From Streptomyces marianii (lineage in GTDB: Bacteria > Actinomycetota > Actinomycetes > Streptomycetales > Streptomycetaceae): a stretch of DNA of 64,000 bases. The translations under genes were made by a program, and so were the position numbers. Where the stretch lies: assembly GCF_005795905.1 (NCBI RefSeq), contig NZ_VAWE01000001.1, forward strand, positions 7,057,001 through 7,121,000, given 5' to 3'. Shown here piece after piece: positions 1 through 7,774 of this stretch. The notes under the pieces are model-generated. The model was given only the letters and a program-made list of their open reading frames with translations, was not told the DNA's origin and searched no databases. Within the stretch, counting starts at the first letter, position 1, and each line of letters begins with the position of its first letter.

Positions 1-1
1 C

Positions 2-1018
2 CACGGGCTGCCGGTGCCCACCGTCATCGCCCACCGCGGGGCGAGCGGCTACCGGCCGGAGCACACCATCGGCTCCTACCGGCTGGCCCTGGACATGGGG
101 GCGCACGTCATCGAGCAGGACCTCGTCCCCACGAAGGACGGCCACCTGGTCTGCCGCCACGAGAACGACATCACCGGCACCACCGACGTCGCCTCCCGTC
201 CCGAGTTCGCCTCGCGCCGGACGACCAAGTCGGTGGACGGCGCCGGTATCACGGGCTGGTTCACCGAGGACTTCACGCTCGCCGAGCTGAAGACGCTGCG
301 CGCCAAGGAGCGGATACCGGCGAGCCGCCAGGAGAACACCGTCTACGACGGGCGGTGGACGATCCCCACCTTCGAGGAGGTGCTGCGCTGGGCCGACGCG
401 GAGGGCCGCCGCCGGGGCCGGCCGGTCTGGCTGCACGCCGAGACCAAGCACCCCACCTACTTCCGCGGTATCGGCCTCGGCCTGGAGGAGCGCCTGGCGA
501 AGCTGCTGCGCCGCTACGGCCGGCACCGTGCGCACTCGCCCGTCTTCCTCCAGTCGTTCGAGCCGAGCAGCATCCAGCGGCTCGCGAAGCTGGTGGACTC
601 GCCGCGTGTCGTCCTGCTCTCCGGTGCGAACACCCGCCCCTGGGACTTCGTCCAGGCCGGTGACCCGCGCACGGTCGCGGACCTGGTCACACCCCGGGGC
701 CTGGAGTGGATCGCCTCGTTCGCGCAGGGCATCGGCCCCACCCTCGACCTCATCGTGCCGAGGGACGCGAGCGGCGGGCTGGGCACGCCCACCACGCTCG
801 TCCGCGACGCCCACGCCCGGGGCCTGATCCTGCACCCGTACACGATGCGGAACGAGAACTCCTTCCTGCCCGCCGACTTCCGGCGCGGCACGGACCCGAA
901 CGCCTACGGCGACGTGTTCGGCGCGTTCAAGGTGTACTTCGAGCAGGGCATCGACGGGATCTTCACCGACAACCCGGACACGGGACTGCTGGCCCGCGCC
1001 GACTTCGTCGGCGGCTGA
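2..1018 (+). CDS. Glycerophosphodiester phosphodiesterase (GlpQ/GDPD type), 5' truncated
   Basis: Hydrolyses glycerophosphodiesters to glycerol-3-phosphate and an alcohol. The frame is open to the window edge; an internal GTG at 14 exists, but it lies only 6 codons before the conserved HRG motif, and secreted GlpQ relatives carry an N-terminal signal peptide, so the true start is probably upstream. Counted from that GTG, the catalytic HRGASGYRPEHT segment is at residues 7-18, the metal-binding E34-x-D36 pair follows, then H49. The C-terminus has the family's GIDGIFTDNPDTGLLA end. The roughly 335 residues seen are most of the length of a bacterial GlpQ domain. A strong hairpin terminator follows, so it is probably monocistronic or the last gene of its unit. 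Family assignment is firm; substrate and export are inferred. Confidence 0.9.
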   Translation, partial: HGLPVPTVIAHRGASGYRPEHTIGSYRLALDMGAHVIEQDLVPTKDGHLVCRHENDITGTTDVASRPEFASRRTTKSVDGAGITGWFTEDFTLAELKTLRAKERIPASRQENTVYDGRWTIPTFEEVLRWADAEGRRRGRPVWLHAETKHPTYFRGIGLGLEERLAKLLRRYGRHRAHSPVFLQSFEPSSIQRLAKLVDSPRVVLLSGANTRPWDFVQAGDPRTVADLVTPRGLEWIASFAQGIGPTLDLIVPRDASGGLGTPTTLVRDAHARGLILHPYTMRNENSFLPADFRRGTDPNAYGDVFGAFKVYFEQGIDGIFTDNPDTGLLARADFVGG

Positions 1019-1037
1019 CGGTCCGTCGAACCGGGCA

Positions 1038-1071
1038 CCGGCCGGGCGACGGGCCTCCGTCGCCCGGCCGG
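1038..1071 (+). terminator. Intrinsic terminator after the GDPD gene
   Basis: A perfect 15-bp stem (1038-1052 with 1057-1071) closes on a 4-nt loop, 19 nt after the stop codon. No U-tract follows, which is usual for high-GC actinobacteria. Confidence 0.7.
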
Positions 1072-1161
1072 CCCACGTCAGCAGCCGTACGGCCGTCATG
1101 CGGTCGGGTGAGACGGTGCCACGGCGGAAACCGCAGCTCGTGGCGGGGCGTCCCGCAGGGC

Positions 1162-1821
1162 ATGACACCGTGTGAAGAGGACGCCGCCCCACCCTCCGTC
1201 ACCGCCCGGGGCACGACGGCGACCAGGTCGGCCACCGTCGTCCGGACCGCCACCGCGCAGGGACCGGTCTCCGGCGGCACCGCCTCCGGCGCCGTGTGGT
1301 CGGGGGCCGCCGGAGCGCTGGTGCGCGATCTGCGACCGCTCGTCGCGGCGGAGGCGAGCGCCGAGGCGCACGGCGAGGCCCTGGACTCCGGGGACCTGGA
1401 ACAGTCCGTCTGGGTGCGGCTCCTGGAACGGCTCGATGCCGAAGGCCCACCGTCCGACGCCGCCGGCTGGATCGCGGGGGCGGTACGGGAGGAGGCGAGC
1501 CGTGCCCGGCACCACGCCCGGCGGGAACGCCCCTACCCGGCCGAGCCCGCCACCGGACCCGCCGCCTGCCCCGAACGGGCCGTGCTCGTCGCGGAACGGC
1601 GCCGCGCCCTGAGGGCCGCCGTCGCCCGCGCGCCGGGTCGCTGTCGCCGGCTGCTGACTGCGATGCTGGCGCCGGAGGACCCCACGTACCGCGAAATCGC
1701 AGGAGAGTTGGGAATCTCACAAGGAAGTCTGGGGCCGATGCGTTCCCGCTGCCTGGGATGTTTGCGCAGAATGCTCGCGACAGAGGTTGCGGCTCCTGAA
1801 CTCCGGGGAATGGAGCGGTAG
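1162..1821 (+). CDS. Sigma-70-family (ECF-like) RNA polymerase sigma factor
   Basis: Predicted transcription initiation factor of about 219 residues. The middle part (about residues 85-115, LEQSVWVRLLERLDAEG) resembles sigma region 2, and the C-terminal helix-turn-helix (about 170-210, with YREIAGELGISQGSLGPMRSR) is a good sigma region 4. The N-terminal 75 residues are Ala/Thr-rich and unstructured-looking, so a downstream start is possible; ATG 1162 has only a poorly spaced AGGG before it. An acetyltransferase gene follows 36 bp later on the same strand. No anti-sigma gene is adjacent, so target and signal are unknown. Confidence 0.7.
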   Translation: MTPCEEDAAPPSVTARGTTATRSATVVRTATAQGPVSGGTASGAVWSGAAGALVRDLRPLVAAEASAEAHGEALDSGDLEQSVWVRLLERLDAEGPPSDAAGWIAGAVREEASRARHHARRERPYPAEPATGPAACPERAVLVAERRRALRAAVARAPGRCRRLLTAMLAPEDPTYREIAGELGISQGSLGPMRSRCLGCLRRMLATEVAAPELRGMER

Positions 1822-1857
1822 ACAACCGGGCGGCAGGTGAGCGGGAGGCATGCGCAC

Positions 1858-2385
1858 ATGGGCATGAGCGTGACCATCTCAGCGGCAACGGCGGAGGACG
1901 CCGAACAGATCCTCAAGCTGCAGTACCTGTGCTACCAGAGCGAGGCCGAGCTCTACGGCGACTACCGCATGGAACCGCTCATCCAGACCCTCGGCGAACT
2001 GCGTGCCGAGCTCGACCGCGGCCACGCCCTGGTGGCCCGCCTCGGTGACGAGGTGATCGGCTCCGTGCGCGGTGAGATCGACGGCGAGGGCACCGCCACG
2101 ATCGGCAGGCTCATCGTCCACCCCAGGATGCAGCGCCACGGACTCGGCGGCCGGCTGCTCGACGCCATCGAGGCGCAGTTCGCCGGTGAGCCCGCGGCCC
2201 GCCGCTTCCGGCTCCTCACCGGCCACCGCAGCGAGCGGAACCTGCGCCTCTACCGCGGCCACGGCTATGCGACCGTGTCCACCCGGGTGCTGACCCCGAA
2301 GCTGACACTCGTCACGATGGAGAAGGACGCGGCGGCCGCGGTGCCCTCGGCCCGGACCCCGGGGACGTTCGTCGCCAGCGCGTAG
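1858..2385 (+). CDS. GNAT family N-acetyltransferase
   Basis: Acetyl-CoA dependent acyltransferase of 175 residues with one GNAT domain. The acetyl-CoA loop is RMQRHGLGGRLLDAIE (motif A, about residues 84-100), and the C-terminal ERNLRLYRGHGY is motif B. The start is set by a GGGAGG ribosome site 10 nt upstream; an in-frame ATG two codons later (1864) is an alternative. It follows the sigma-like gene closely and may be cotranscribed. Substrate unknown. Confidence 0.85.
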   Translation: MGMSVTISAATAEDAEQILKLQYLCYQSEAELYGDYRMEPLIQTLGELRAELDRGHALVARLGDEVIGSVRGEIDGEGTATIGRLIVHPRMQRHGLGGRLLDAIEAQFAGEPAARRFRLLTGHRSERNLRLYRGHGYATVSTRVLTPKLTLVTMEKDAAAAVPSARTPGTFVASA

Positions 2386-2491
2386 TCCCTGAGCGGTCGG
2401 GCGAGAGGCCCGGTCCGGCGAGGGGACCCGGCTCGCGGGCGAGGGGCCGGTCCGTCGACCGGGCGCGTTCGGCCCGTGGACGGGGCCCGGT

Positions 2492-2938
2492 TCAGCGCCG
2501 GGCCCGGCGCAGCCAGAGCATTCCGGTCACGGGCAGCAGCACCGGAATGAACAGGTACCCCATGCCGTAGTCGGACCAGACCGTGGCGTCCGGGAAGGCG
2601 GACGGGTCCATCAGCGTCCACGTGCCCACGGTCAGCACGCCCACCAGCTCCGCGGCGCAGCAGACCAGTGCCGCCCTGCGGGCCCGCTCGCCGCCGCGGA
2701 ACAGGGTGTACGTGATGAACGCGTACACCACCGCGGCGATCGCGGAGAGCGAGTACGCGAGCGGGGCCCGTTCGTACTCGGTGGCGATCTGGTACACCGA
2801 GCGCGACACGGCGCCCACCGACATCACCCCGTACAGCCAGACCAGCAGCAGCCCGGGGCCCTTGACCAGCCTCGTCGCCGACGCGTCCCGGACCCGTCCC
2901 TCGGCGGTGCGCCCTGTCGTCCCTGTCTCACCGGCCAT
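2492..2938 (-). CDS. Small integral membrane protein, unknown function
   Basis: A 148-residue protein with a charged 25-residue N-terminus and about four hydrophobic segments (roughly residues 28-48, 60-82, 90-108, 122-142), ending in a basic LRRARR tail that fits a cytoplasmic C-terminus. Its start codon lies one base from the stop of the upstream membrane gene, which implies a translationally coupled two-gene unit. No catalytic motif is visible. It converges with the acetyltransferase gene. Confidence 0.7.
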   Translation of the reverse strand: MAGETGTTGRTAEGRVRDASATRLVKGPGLLLVWLYGVMSVGAVSRSVYQIATEYERAPLAYSLSAIAAVVYAFITYTLFRGGERARRAALVCCAAELVGVLTVGTWTLMDPSAFPDATVWSDYGMGYLFIPVLLPVTGMLWLRRARR

Positions 2939-2939
2939 C

Positions 2940-3299
2940 TCAGCCTCCCCAGATGTCGTGGAGCCGGACCTCCAGCACCGCCAGCACGACCGCCCCGGCC
3001 GCGACCGTCGCCGAACCCCAGCGGGTCCGCTCGGCCAGCGACAGGAATCCGGCGGCGGGAACCGCGGCGAACGCCCCGACCAGATAGGCGATGAAGATCG
3101 TCGCGCCCTCGTCGGCCTTCTCGCCCCTCGCCAGCTGCACCACCCCGATCACCAGCTGGACCAGCGCCAGCAGCGTGACCACGGCCATGCCGATGAAGTG
3201 CCAGTCCTTGGTGGGCTGGTCCCGGAAGGCGGCGAAACCGCACCAGGCGGCGAGGGCGAGAGCGGCCACGGACACCGCGACGGTCAGGGCGACGAGCAT
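2940..3299 (-). CDS. Small integral membrane protein, unknown function
   Basis: About 119 residues with four hydrophobic segments beginning at residue 1 (MLVALTVAVSVAALALAAW). A TTG eight codons upstream (3323) would extend it. ATG 3299 is preferred because a TAATAC -10-like box sits 10 nt upstream with no Shine-Dalgarno site, the pattern of a leaderless or near-leaderless transcript. First gene of a two-gene unit with the 148-residue membrane protein. Function unknown. Confidence 0.65.
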   Translation of the reverse strand: MLVALTVAVSVAALALAAWCGFAAFRDQPTKDWHFIGMAVVTLLALVQLVIGVVQLARGEKADEGATIFIAYLVGAFAAVPAAGFLSLAERTRWGSATVAAGAVVLAVLEVRLHDIWGG

Positions 3300-3309
3300 G
3301 GGTGAGAGC

Positions 3310-3315
3310 GTATTA
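3310..3315 (-). promoter_or_regulatory. -10 box (TAATAC) for the two membrane-protein genes
   Basis: TAATAC on the minus strand lies 10 nt before ATG 3299. No convincing -35 was identified. Confidence 0.4.
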
Positions 3316-3397
3316 CGGGCCAAAAGGCCCGATGCGCGCGGCCCCGGCGGGGCCCGTGTGCGGGGTGGACGCGGGCCGCGCCGCCGGAACGACGCCC

Positions 3398-3565
3398 ATG
3401 GCGTCGACCACGACCCGGGTCGCCTCCGAGCCGGCTGCCGGTATCGCCGTCCCGGTCCTGCCGGCCGTGTCCGCGCAGGCCGAGGCCCGCGTGGTGGAGA
3501 TCGTCGCCGTCGGTCGGAGCGTCCGGATACCGGACTCCTTCATTCCGCTATTCGGACGGCCGTGA
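3398..3565 (+). CDS. Possible small protein (55 aa), uncertain
   Basis: The reading frame has very high G/C at third positions and ends TGA 33 bp before the metNIQ leader mini-ORF. The product is Ala/Val-rich and ends EIVAVGRSVRIPDSFIPLF. No good ribosome site or domain is seen. It may be real or a GC-driven open frame; I lean slightly against. Confidence 0.25.
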   Translation: MASTTTRVASEPAAGIAVPVLPAVSAQAEARVVEIVAVGRSVRIPDSFIPLFGRP

Positions 3566-3586
3566 TCCGCTCCCGTGGCGGTCTGT

Positions 3587-3592
3587 TTTACT
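3587..3592 (+). promoter_or_regulatory. Candidate -10 box for the metNIQ leader transcript
   Basis: TTTACT lies 6 nt before the ATG of the 28-codon leader ORF, so transcription would start at or next to that ATG and give a leaderless mini-ORF. The -35 is not obvious. Confidence 0.35.
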
Positions 3593-3598
3593 GGCCGC

Positions 3599-3685
3599 AT
3601 GACCACGACGAGCAGCCGCACCCTTGCGACCGAGGCGATCACGACGCCCGGTGTTCGTCGCATGTGTCGAATGCGCGCCTTCTGA
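3599..3685 (+). CDS. Leader mini-ORF upstream of metNIQ (28 aa, ends MCRMRAF)
   Basis: A short ORF in the 290-nt region before metN. It has no Shine-Dalgarno site but a -10-like box 6 nt upstream. Its C-terminal codons are Met-Cys-Arg-Met-Arg-Ala-Phe, so translation would pass Met, Cys, Met codons just before the stop. A hairpin follows (3702-3719) and a stronger one lies just before metN (3835-3865). Short Cys/Met-containing leader peptides before sulfur-metabolism genes are known in actinobacteria; an attenuator role here is inferred. Confidence 0.45.
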   Translation: MTTTSSRTLATEAITTPGVRRMCRMRAF

Positions 3686-3834
3686 GGGCCCCTGCCCGAG
3701 CCTCGCGCCCCGAAGCGAGATCCCGACAGCCAAGCCGTGTCCGCCGTGACGGCGACGGACCGAGCCTGCCCGCGCACACGCCTGCCGAACCGGTGACCCG
3801 TGCTGCGCCGACTGTCCCCAAGACGACATGCCCC

Positions 3835-3865
3835 GTGCCCGGCGAGGGAACCCCGCGCCGGGCAC
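3835..3865 (+). promoter_or_regulatory. Attenuator-like hairpin just upstream of metN
   Basis: Perfect 10-bp stem GTGCCCGGCG/CGCCGGGCAC with an 11-nt loop, ending 20 nt before the metN start. Its position between the leader mini-ORF and metN suits a conditional terminator or a ribosome-site occluder. No T-tract follows. Confidence 0.4.
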
Positions 3866-3885
3866 TCGACAGTGACGGAAACCCT

Positions 3886-4959
3886 GTGATCACCACTACG
3901 GGCCTCACCAAGGTCTATCGGTCGCGAGGCCGCGACATCACCGCTCTCGACGGCGTCGACCTGCACGTCCGCGAGGGCGAGGTGTTCGGCGTCATCGGCC
4001 GCAGCGGAGCCGGGAAGTCCTCCCTCATCCGCTGCGTGAACCTGCTGGAACGCCCCACCTCCGGCAGCGTCGTCGTCGACGGTACCGACCTCACCGCCCT
4101 CGCCGGACGCGGCAACCGCGCCGGAAGGGAGCTCCGCCGGGCGCGCAGCCGCATCGGCATGGTCTTCCAGCACTTCAACCTGCTGTCCTCGCGCACCGTG
4201 CGGGACAACGTCGAACTGCCGCTGGAGATCCTCGGCGTCTCCGGAGCCGAACGTTCACGCCGCGCCCTCGAACTCCTCGACCTCGTCGGCCTCGCCGACA
4301 AGGCCGGGGTCCATCCCGGACAGCTCTCCGGCGGCCAGAAGCAGCGCGTCGGCATCGCCCGTGCCCTCGCCGGGAACCCCAAGGTGCTGCTCTCCGACGA
4401 GGCCACCAGCGCCCTCGACCCCGAGACCACCCGGTCCGTCCTCCAGTTGCTGCGCGACCTCAACCGGCAGCTCGGGCTGACCGTGCTCCTCATCACGCAC
4501 GAGATGGACGTCGTCAAGACCGTCTGCGACTCCGCCGCCCTGATGAAGCAGGGGCGGATCGTCGAGTCCGGCACGGTCGGCGAACTGCTCGCCACGCCCG
4601 GCTCCGAGCTCGCCCACGAACTGTTCCCCGTCACCGGGGACGCCTCCGGTCCGGACCGCACCGTCGTGGACGTCACCTTCCGCGGCGACGCCGCCACCCA
4701 GCCGGTGGTGTCCCGGCTGTCCCGCACCTACAACATCGACATATCGATCCTCGGCGCCGCGATGGACACCGTCGGCGGCAAGCAGATCGGCCGGATGCGC
4801 ATCGAGCTGCCCGGCCGCTACGAGGACAACGTCGTACCCGTCGGCTTCCTGCGGGAGCAGGGCCTGCGGGTCGATGTCGTGGATGACGCGCCGGCCGCGG
4901 TGCCCGCTCGGAGCCACGGGGCCCGGGGCGCCGCACCGGTGAAGGAGGCCGTCAAGTGA
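3886..4959 (+). CDS. metN: Methionine ABC transporter ATP-binding protein
   Basis: ATPase of the MetNIQ methionine importer, 357 residues, cytoplasmic. Walker A GRSGAGKSS (about residues 39-47), ABC signature LSGGQKQR (about 147), Walker B with the variant VLLSDEATSALDP (about 166), H-loop ITHEMD, and a C-terminal NIL ligand-sensing domain (about 265-340) that mediates trans-inhibition in MetN. GTG 3886 is chosen because family homology begins at TTTGLTKVYRS; the frame is open further upstream, but that part has no family similarity. The stop overlaps the metI start by 4 bp (GTGA). Probably controlled through its long leader. Confidence 0.95.
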   Translation: MITTTGLTKVYRSRGRDITALDGVDLHVREGEVFGVIGRSGAGKSSLIRCVNLLERPTSGSVVVDGTDLTALAGRGNRAGRELRRARSRIGMVFQHFNLLSSRTVRDNVELPLEILGVSGAERSRRALELLDLVGLADKAGVHPGQLSGGQKQRVGIARALAGNPKVLLSDEATSALDPETTRSVLQLLRDLNRQLGLTVLLITHEMDVVKTVCDSAALMKQGRIVESGTVGELLATPGSELAHELFPVTGDASGPDRTVVDVTFRGDAATQPVVSRLSRTYNIDISILGAAMDTVGGKQIGRMRIELPGRYEDNVVPVGFLREQGLRVDVVDDAPAAVPARSHGARGAAPVKEAVK

Positions 4960-5624
4960 CGTGGTCGGAGATGCGGCCCCTGCTCACCCAGGGCACCCTG
5001 GACACCCTCTACATGGTCCTGTGGTCCACCCTGGTCACCGTGATCGGCGGACTGCCCCTCGGCATCCTCCTCGTCCTCACCGACAAGGGCGGGCTGCTGC
5101 AGAACACCCCGGTGAACAAGGCCGTCGGCGTCGTCGTGAACATCGGCCGCTCGCTGCCGTTCATCATCCTGCTGATCGCGCTGATCCCCTTCACCACGGC
5201 CGTGGTCGGCACCTTCATCGGCCCCACCGCCATGATCGTGCCGCTGGCCGTCGGCGCCATCCCTTTCTTCGCGCGACTCGTCGAGACGGCGATCCGCGAG
5301 GTCGACCACGGACTGGTCGAAGCCGTCCAGTCCATGGGCGGGTCCATCCCGACGATCATCCGCAAGGTGCTGCTCCCGCAGGCCCTGCCCTCGATCGTCG
5401 CCGCGGTCACCACCACCGTGATCGTGCTCGTCGGCTACTCGGCCATGGCCGGCGCGGTCGGCGGAGAGGGCCTCGGCTCCAAGGCGGTCACCTACGGCTT
5501 CCAGCGGTTCGAGACCGAGTTCATGCTCGTCACGGTCGTCGTCCTGATCGCCGTCGTCACGGCCGTACAGCTGGTCGGCGACGGGATCGTCCGGCTGCTG
5601 GCCCGCCGCGGCCGCACCGCCTGA
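4956..5624 (+). CDS. metI: Methionine ABC transporter permease
   Basis: Membrane subunit of MetNIQ, 222 residues with five or so transmembrane segments (first at about 17-40). The permease EAA loop is visible as EVDHGLVEAVQSMGGS at about residues 112-127, the site that contacts MetN. It starts inside the metN stop codon, so translation is coupled. Followed by the substrate-binding lipoprotein gene 107 bp downstream. Confidence 0.95.
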   Translation: MTWSEMRPLLTQGTLDTLYMVLWSTLVTVIGGLPLGILLVLTDKGGLLQNTPVNKAVGVVVNIGRSLPFIILLIALIPFTTAVVGTFIGPTAMIVPLAVGAIPFFARLVETAIREVDHGLVEAVQSMGGSIPTIIRKVLLPQALPSIVAAVTTTVIVLVGYSAMAGAVGGEGLGSKAVTYGFQRFETEFMLVTVVVLIAVVTAVQLVGDGIVRLLARRGRTA

Positions 5625-5731
5625 CCACCACCCCGCACCACCTCGGGCCGGCGCTTCGCCCCGGCACCTCCAGCGAGCCCGCACTCCTTGTCCGGGCGTC
5701 ATCACCGCAACACCGGAAAGAGGCACTCTTC

Positions 5732-6595
5732 GTGCGCAACTCCCGCCAGAACACCAAGCTCGCCGCTGTCGCCACCGCCGCGCTCGCGCTCGGCCTCACG
5801 GCCTGCGGCACCGCCTCCGACCCGGCCGCGGCCGGGGCCGGCGACAAGGCCGCCGAGTCCGGGCCCCTCGTCGTCGCTGCCTCCCCGACCCCCCACGCCG
5901 ACATCCTGAACTTCGTCAAGGAGAACCTCGCTGAACAGGCCGGCCTCGAGCTGGAGATCAGGGAGTTCACGGACTACGTCCTGCCGAACACCGCCACCCA
6001 GTCCGGCCAGGTCGACGCGAACTACTTCCAGCACAAGCCGTACCTGGACGACTTCAACGAGAAGAACGGCACCACGGTCGTCCCGGTGGTCGACGTCCAC
6101 CTCGAGCCGCTCGGCCTGTACTCCAAGAAGGCCCGGTCGGTCGAGGACATCAAGCCCGGGCAGACCGTCGCCGTCCCCAACGACACCACCAACGAGGGGC
6201 GCGCCCTCCGACTCCTCGCCGAGCACGGTCTCATCACCCTCAAGCCCGGCGTCGGCACCAGCGCCAGGCTGTCCGACATCACCGACAAGAAGGGCCTGGA
6301 GTTCAAGGAACTGGAGGCCGCCACCGTGCCCCGCGCCCTGAACGACGTCGACGCCGCCGTCATCAACGGCAACTACGCCATCGAGGCCGACCTCAGGCCC
6401 TCCGAGGACGCCCTCGTCCTGGAGGAGGCGGAGGACAACCCCTACGCCAACTTCCTCGCCGTCAAGAAGGGCAACGAGAAGGACGCGCGCGTCGCGAAGC
6501 TCGCGAAGCTCCTCAACTCCCCCGAGGTGAAGCGGCACATCGAGGACACCTACACCGGCTCGGTCGTCCCGGCGTTCGGCGCTCCCGCCAAGTGA
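5732..6595 (+). CDS. metQ: Methionine-binding lipoprotein
   Basis: Substrate-binding subunit, 287 residues, exported and lipid-anchored. A basic N-terminus (MRNSRQNTK), hydrophobic segment and lipobox LTAC place the lipidated cysteine at about residue 25. The NLPA/MetQ domain follows, with the typical SPTPHADILNFVKE opening and YFQHKPYLDDFNEKNG. The GTG start has a GAAAGAGG ribosome site 11 nt upstream. Last gene of metNIQ, followed by a strong terminator. Confidence 0.95.
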   Translation: MRNSRQNTKLAAVATAALALGLTACGTASDPAAAGAGDKAAESGPLVVAASPTPHADILNFVKENLAEQAGLELEIREFTDYVLPNTATQSGQVDANYFQHKPYLDDFNEKNGTTVVPVVDVHLEPLGLYSKKARSVEDIKPGQTVAVPNDTTNEGRALRLLAEHGLITLKPGVGTSARLSDITDKKGLEFKELEAATVPRALNDVDAAVINGNYAIEADLRPSEDALVLEEAEDNPYANFLAVKKGNEKDARVAKLAKLLNSPEVKRHIEDTYTGSVVPAFGAPAK

Positions 6596-6632
6596 CGCCG
6601 TCCGTAGGTCTCTTGAGAACATACCGATGAAC

Positions 6633-6670
6633 GCGGGCCCCGCGCACCCCCGGTGGTGTGCGGGGCCCGC
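6633..6670 (+). terminator. metNIQ terminator
   Basis: A 15-bp stem (6633-6647 with 6656-6670, one G-T pair) and 8-nt loop, 37 nt after the metQ stop. Confidence 0.8.
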
Positions 6671-6773
6671 GGCGTATCGTGGGCCGTACCGACCCGGCCA
6701 TGCACATCGCCGCCGCGATGCTGCATGCTGTGCCTTTACGGCCCTTACGACGGTCTTCGGCATGGAGCTGCGC

Positions 6774-7412
6774 ATGACTACCACGTTCCCGGACATCTCC
6801 ATCAGCACGGAGCGGTTGGTGCTGCGCGCGCTCGAACCCGCCGACGCCCCCGCCCTCGCCGAGATGATGAACGACGAACAGGTCGCCGCCTGGACCGCCG
6901 TGCCCCAGCCCTACACCGAGGCCGCGGCCCACGGCTGGATCGCCGACCGCGCCCCCACGGAACGCGCCGCGGGCCGGGGTATCGATCTCGCCGTCACCGA
7001 GTTCCTCACCCAGCGACTGGTCGGGGTCGTCCAGCTGAGCAGGACCGACTGGCGGGTGCGCGCCACCGAGATGTCGTACATCATCGCCCCCTGGGCCCGC
7101 GGCGAGGGCTACGCCTCCGAGGCGGCCCTCGCCACCGCCCGGTGGCTCTTCCGTGACCAGCGCTTCGAGCGCCTCGAACTGCGCACCGCCGCCGACAACA
7201 CCGCCTCCCAGCAGGTCGCCCAGAAGATCGGCTGCATAAGCGAGGGCGTCCTGCGCGGCGCCTGTATAGCCCGCACCCGCACCGAGGGCGGGGGCTGGGC
7301 CGATCTGCGCACCGATTTCATCGTCTGGAGCCTGCTCCCCGAGGACCTGGAAGGGGTCGCCGACCAGATGGCAGAAGCGGGCGGGTTCGGGGCGTACACC
7401 GACTGGAACTGA
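6774..7412 (+). CDS. GNAT family acetyltransferase (RimJ/RimL-like)
   Basis: A 212-residue acetyltransferase of the RimJ/RimL/ribosomal-protein group: TERLVLRALEPADAPALAEM at the N-terminus, the acetyl-CoA loop ARGEGYASEAALATARWLF, then ELRTAADNTASQQVAQKIG, which matches the conserved N-x-x-S region. ATG 6774 is favoured over ATG 6762 because GGAG lies 6 nt before it. It stands alone between the metNIQ terminator and cobL. Target unknown; N-terminal protein acetylation or small-molecule modification are both possible. Confidence 0.85.
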   Translation: MTTTFPDISISTERLVLRALEPADAPALAEMMNDEQVAAWTAVPQPYTEAAAHGWIADRAPTERAAGRGIDLAVTEFLTQRLVGVVQLSRTDWRVRATEMSYIIAPWARGEGYASEAALATARWLFRDQRFERLELRTAADNTASQQVAQKIGCISEGVLRGACIARTRTEGGGWADLRTDFIVWSLLPEDLEGVADQMAEAGGFGAYTDWN

Positions 7413-7774
7413 CCGGCCGCCGCCGGCCTCGACCGGACCGCGGACCGGGCCCCGGAGACGGGGGACGTACGGACCCGGCCGGGCAGGGCGTCCAGGACGG
7501 ACGGCCCCCTCGGCCGCGCCGGACGCGCCGCGAGGCGGGTGGACGCCGGTCTCCGGCCGGACGCAGCGGGAGGCGGGCGCACCCCGCGCGGTGCCCTGCG
7601 GACGAGGGCCGGGCCGCAAGAACCGTGGGACCCCGCACCGCACCGGCTTGCAGGAACCGGCGGACCCCGCACCGCACCCCCGCCCGTCACCGACACCGGG
7701 TACCCTCGGGCCTGCCTGCCCCGCACCCCGTGGGCACGGTCCTCACCTGCGACGACACCAGGAGAAAGACGACG
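7413..7774. other. Intergenic region before cobL
   Basis: No gene is supported here. It holds a direct repeat (GGACCCCGCACCGCACC at 7628-7644 and 7662-7678), a possible -10 TACCCT near 7700 and the cobL ribosome site AGGAGAAAG. I looked for a cobalamin riboswitch core and did not recognise one. Confidence 0.5.

Noticed and set aside
3091..3885. N-terminal extension of metN by 265 codons
   Set aside because: No similarity to the family before TTTGLTKVYR; the region contains the leader mini-ORF and hairpins instead.
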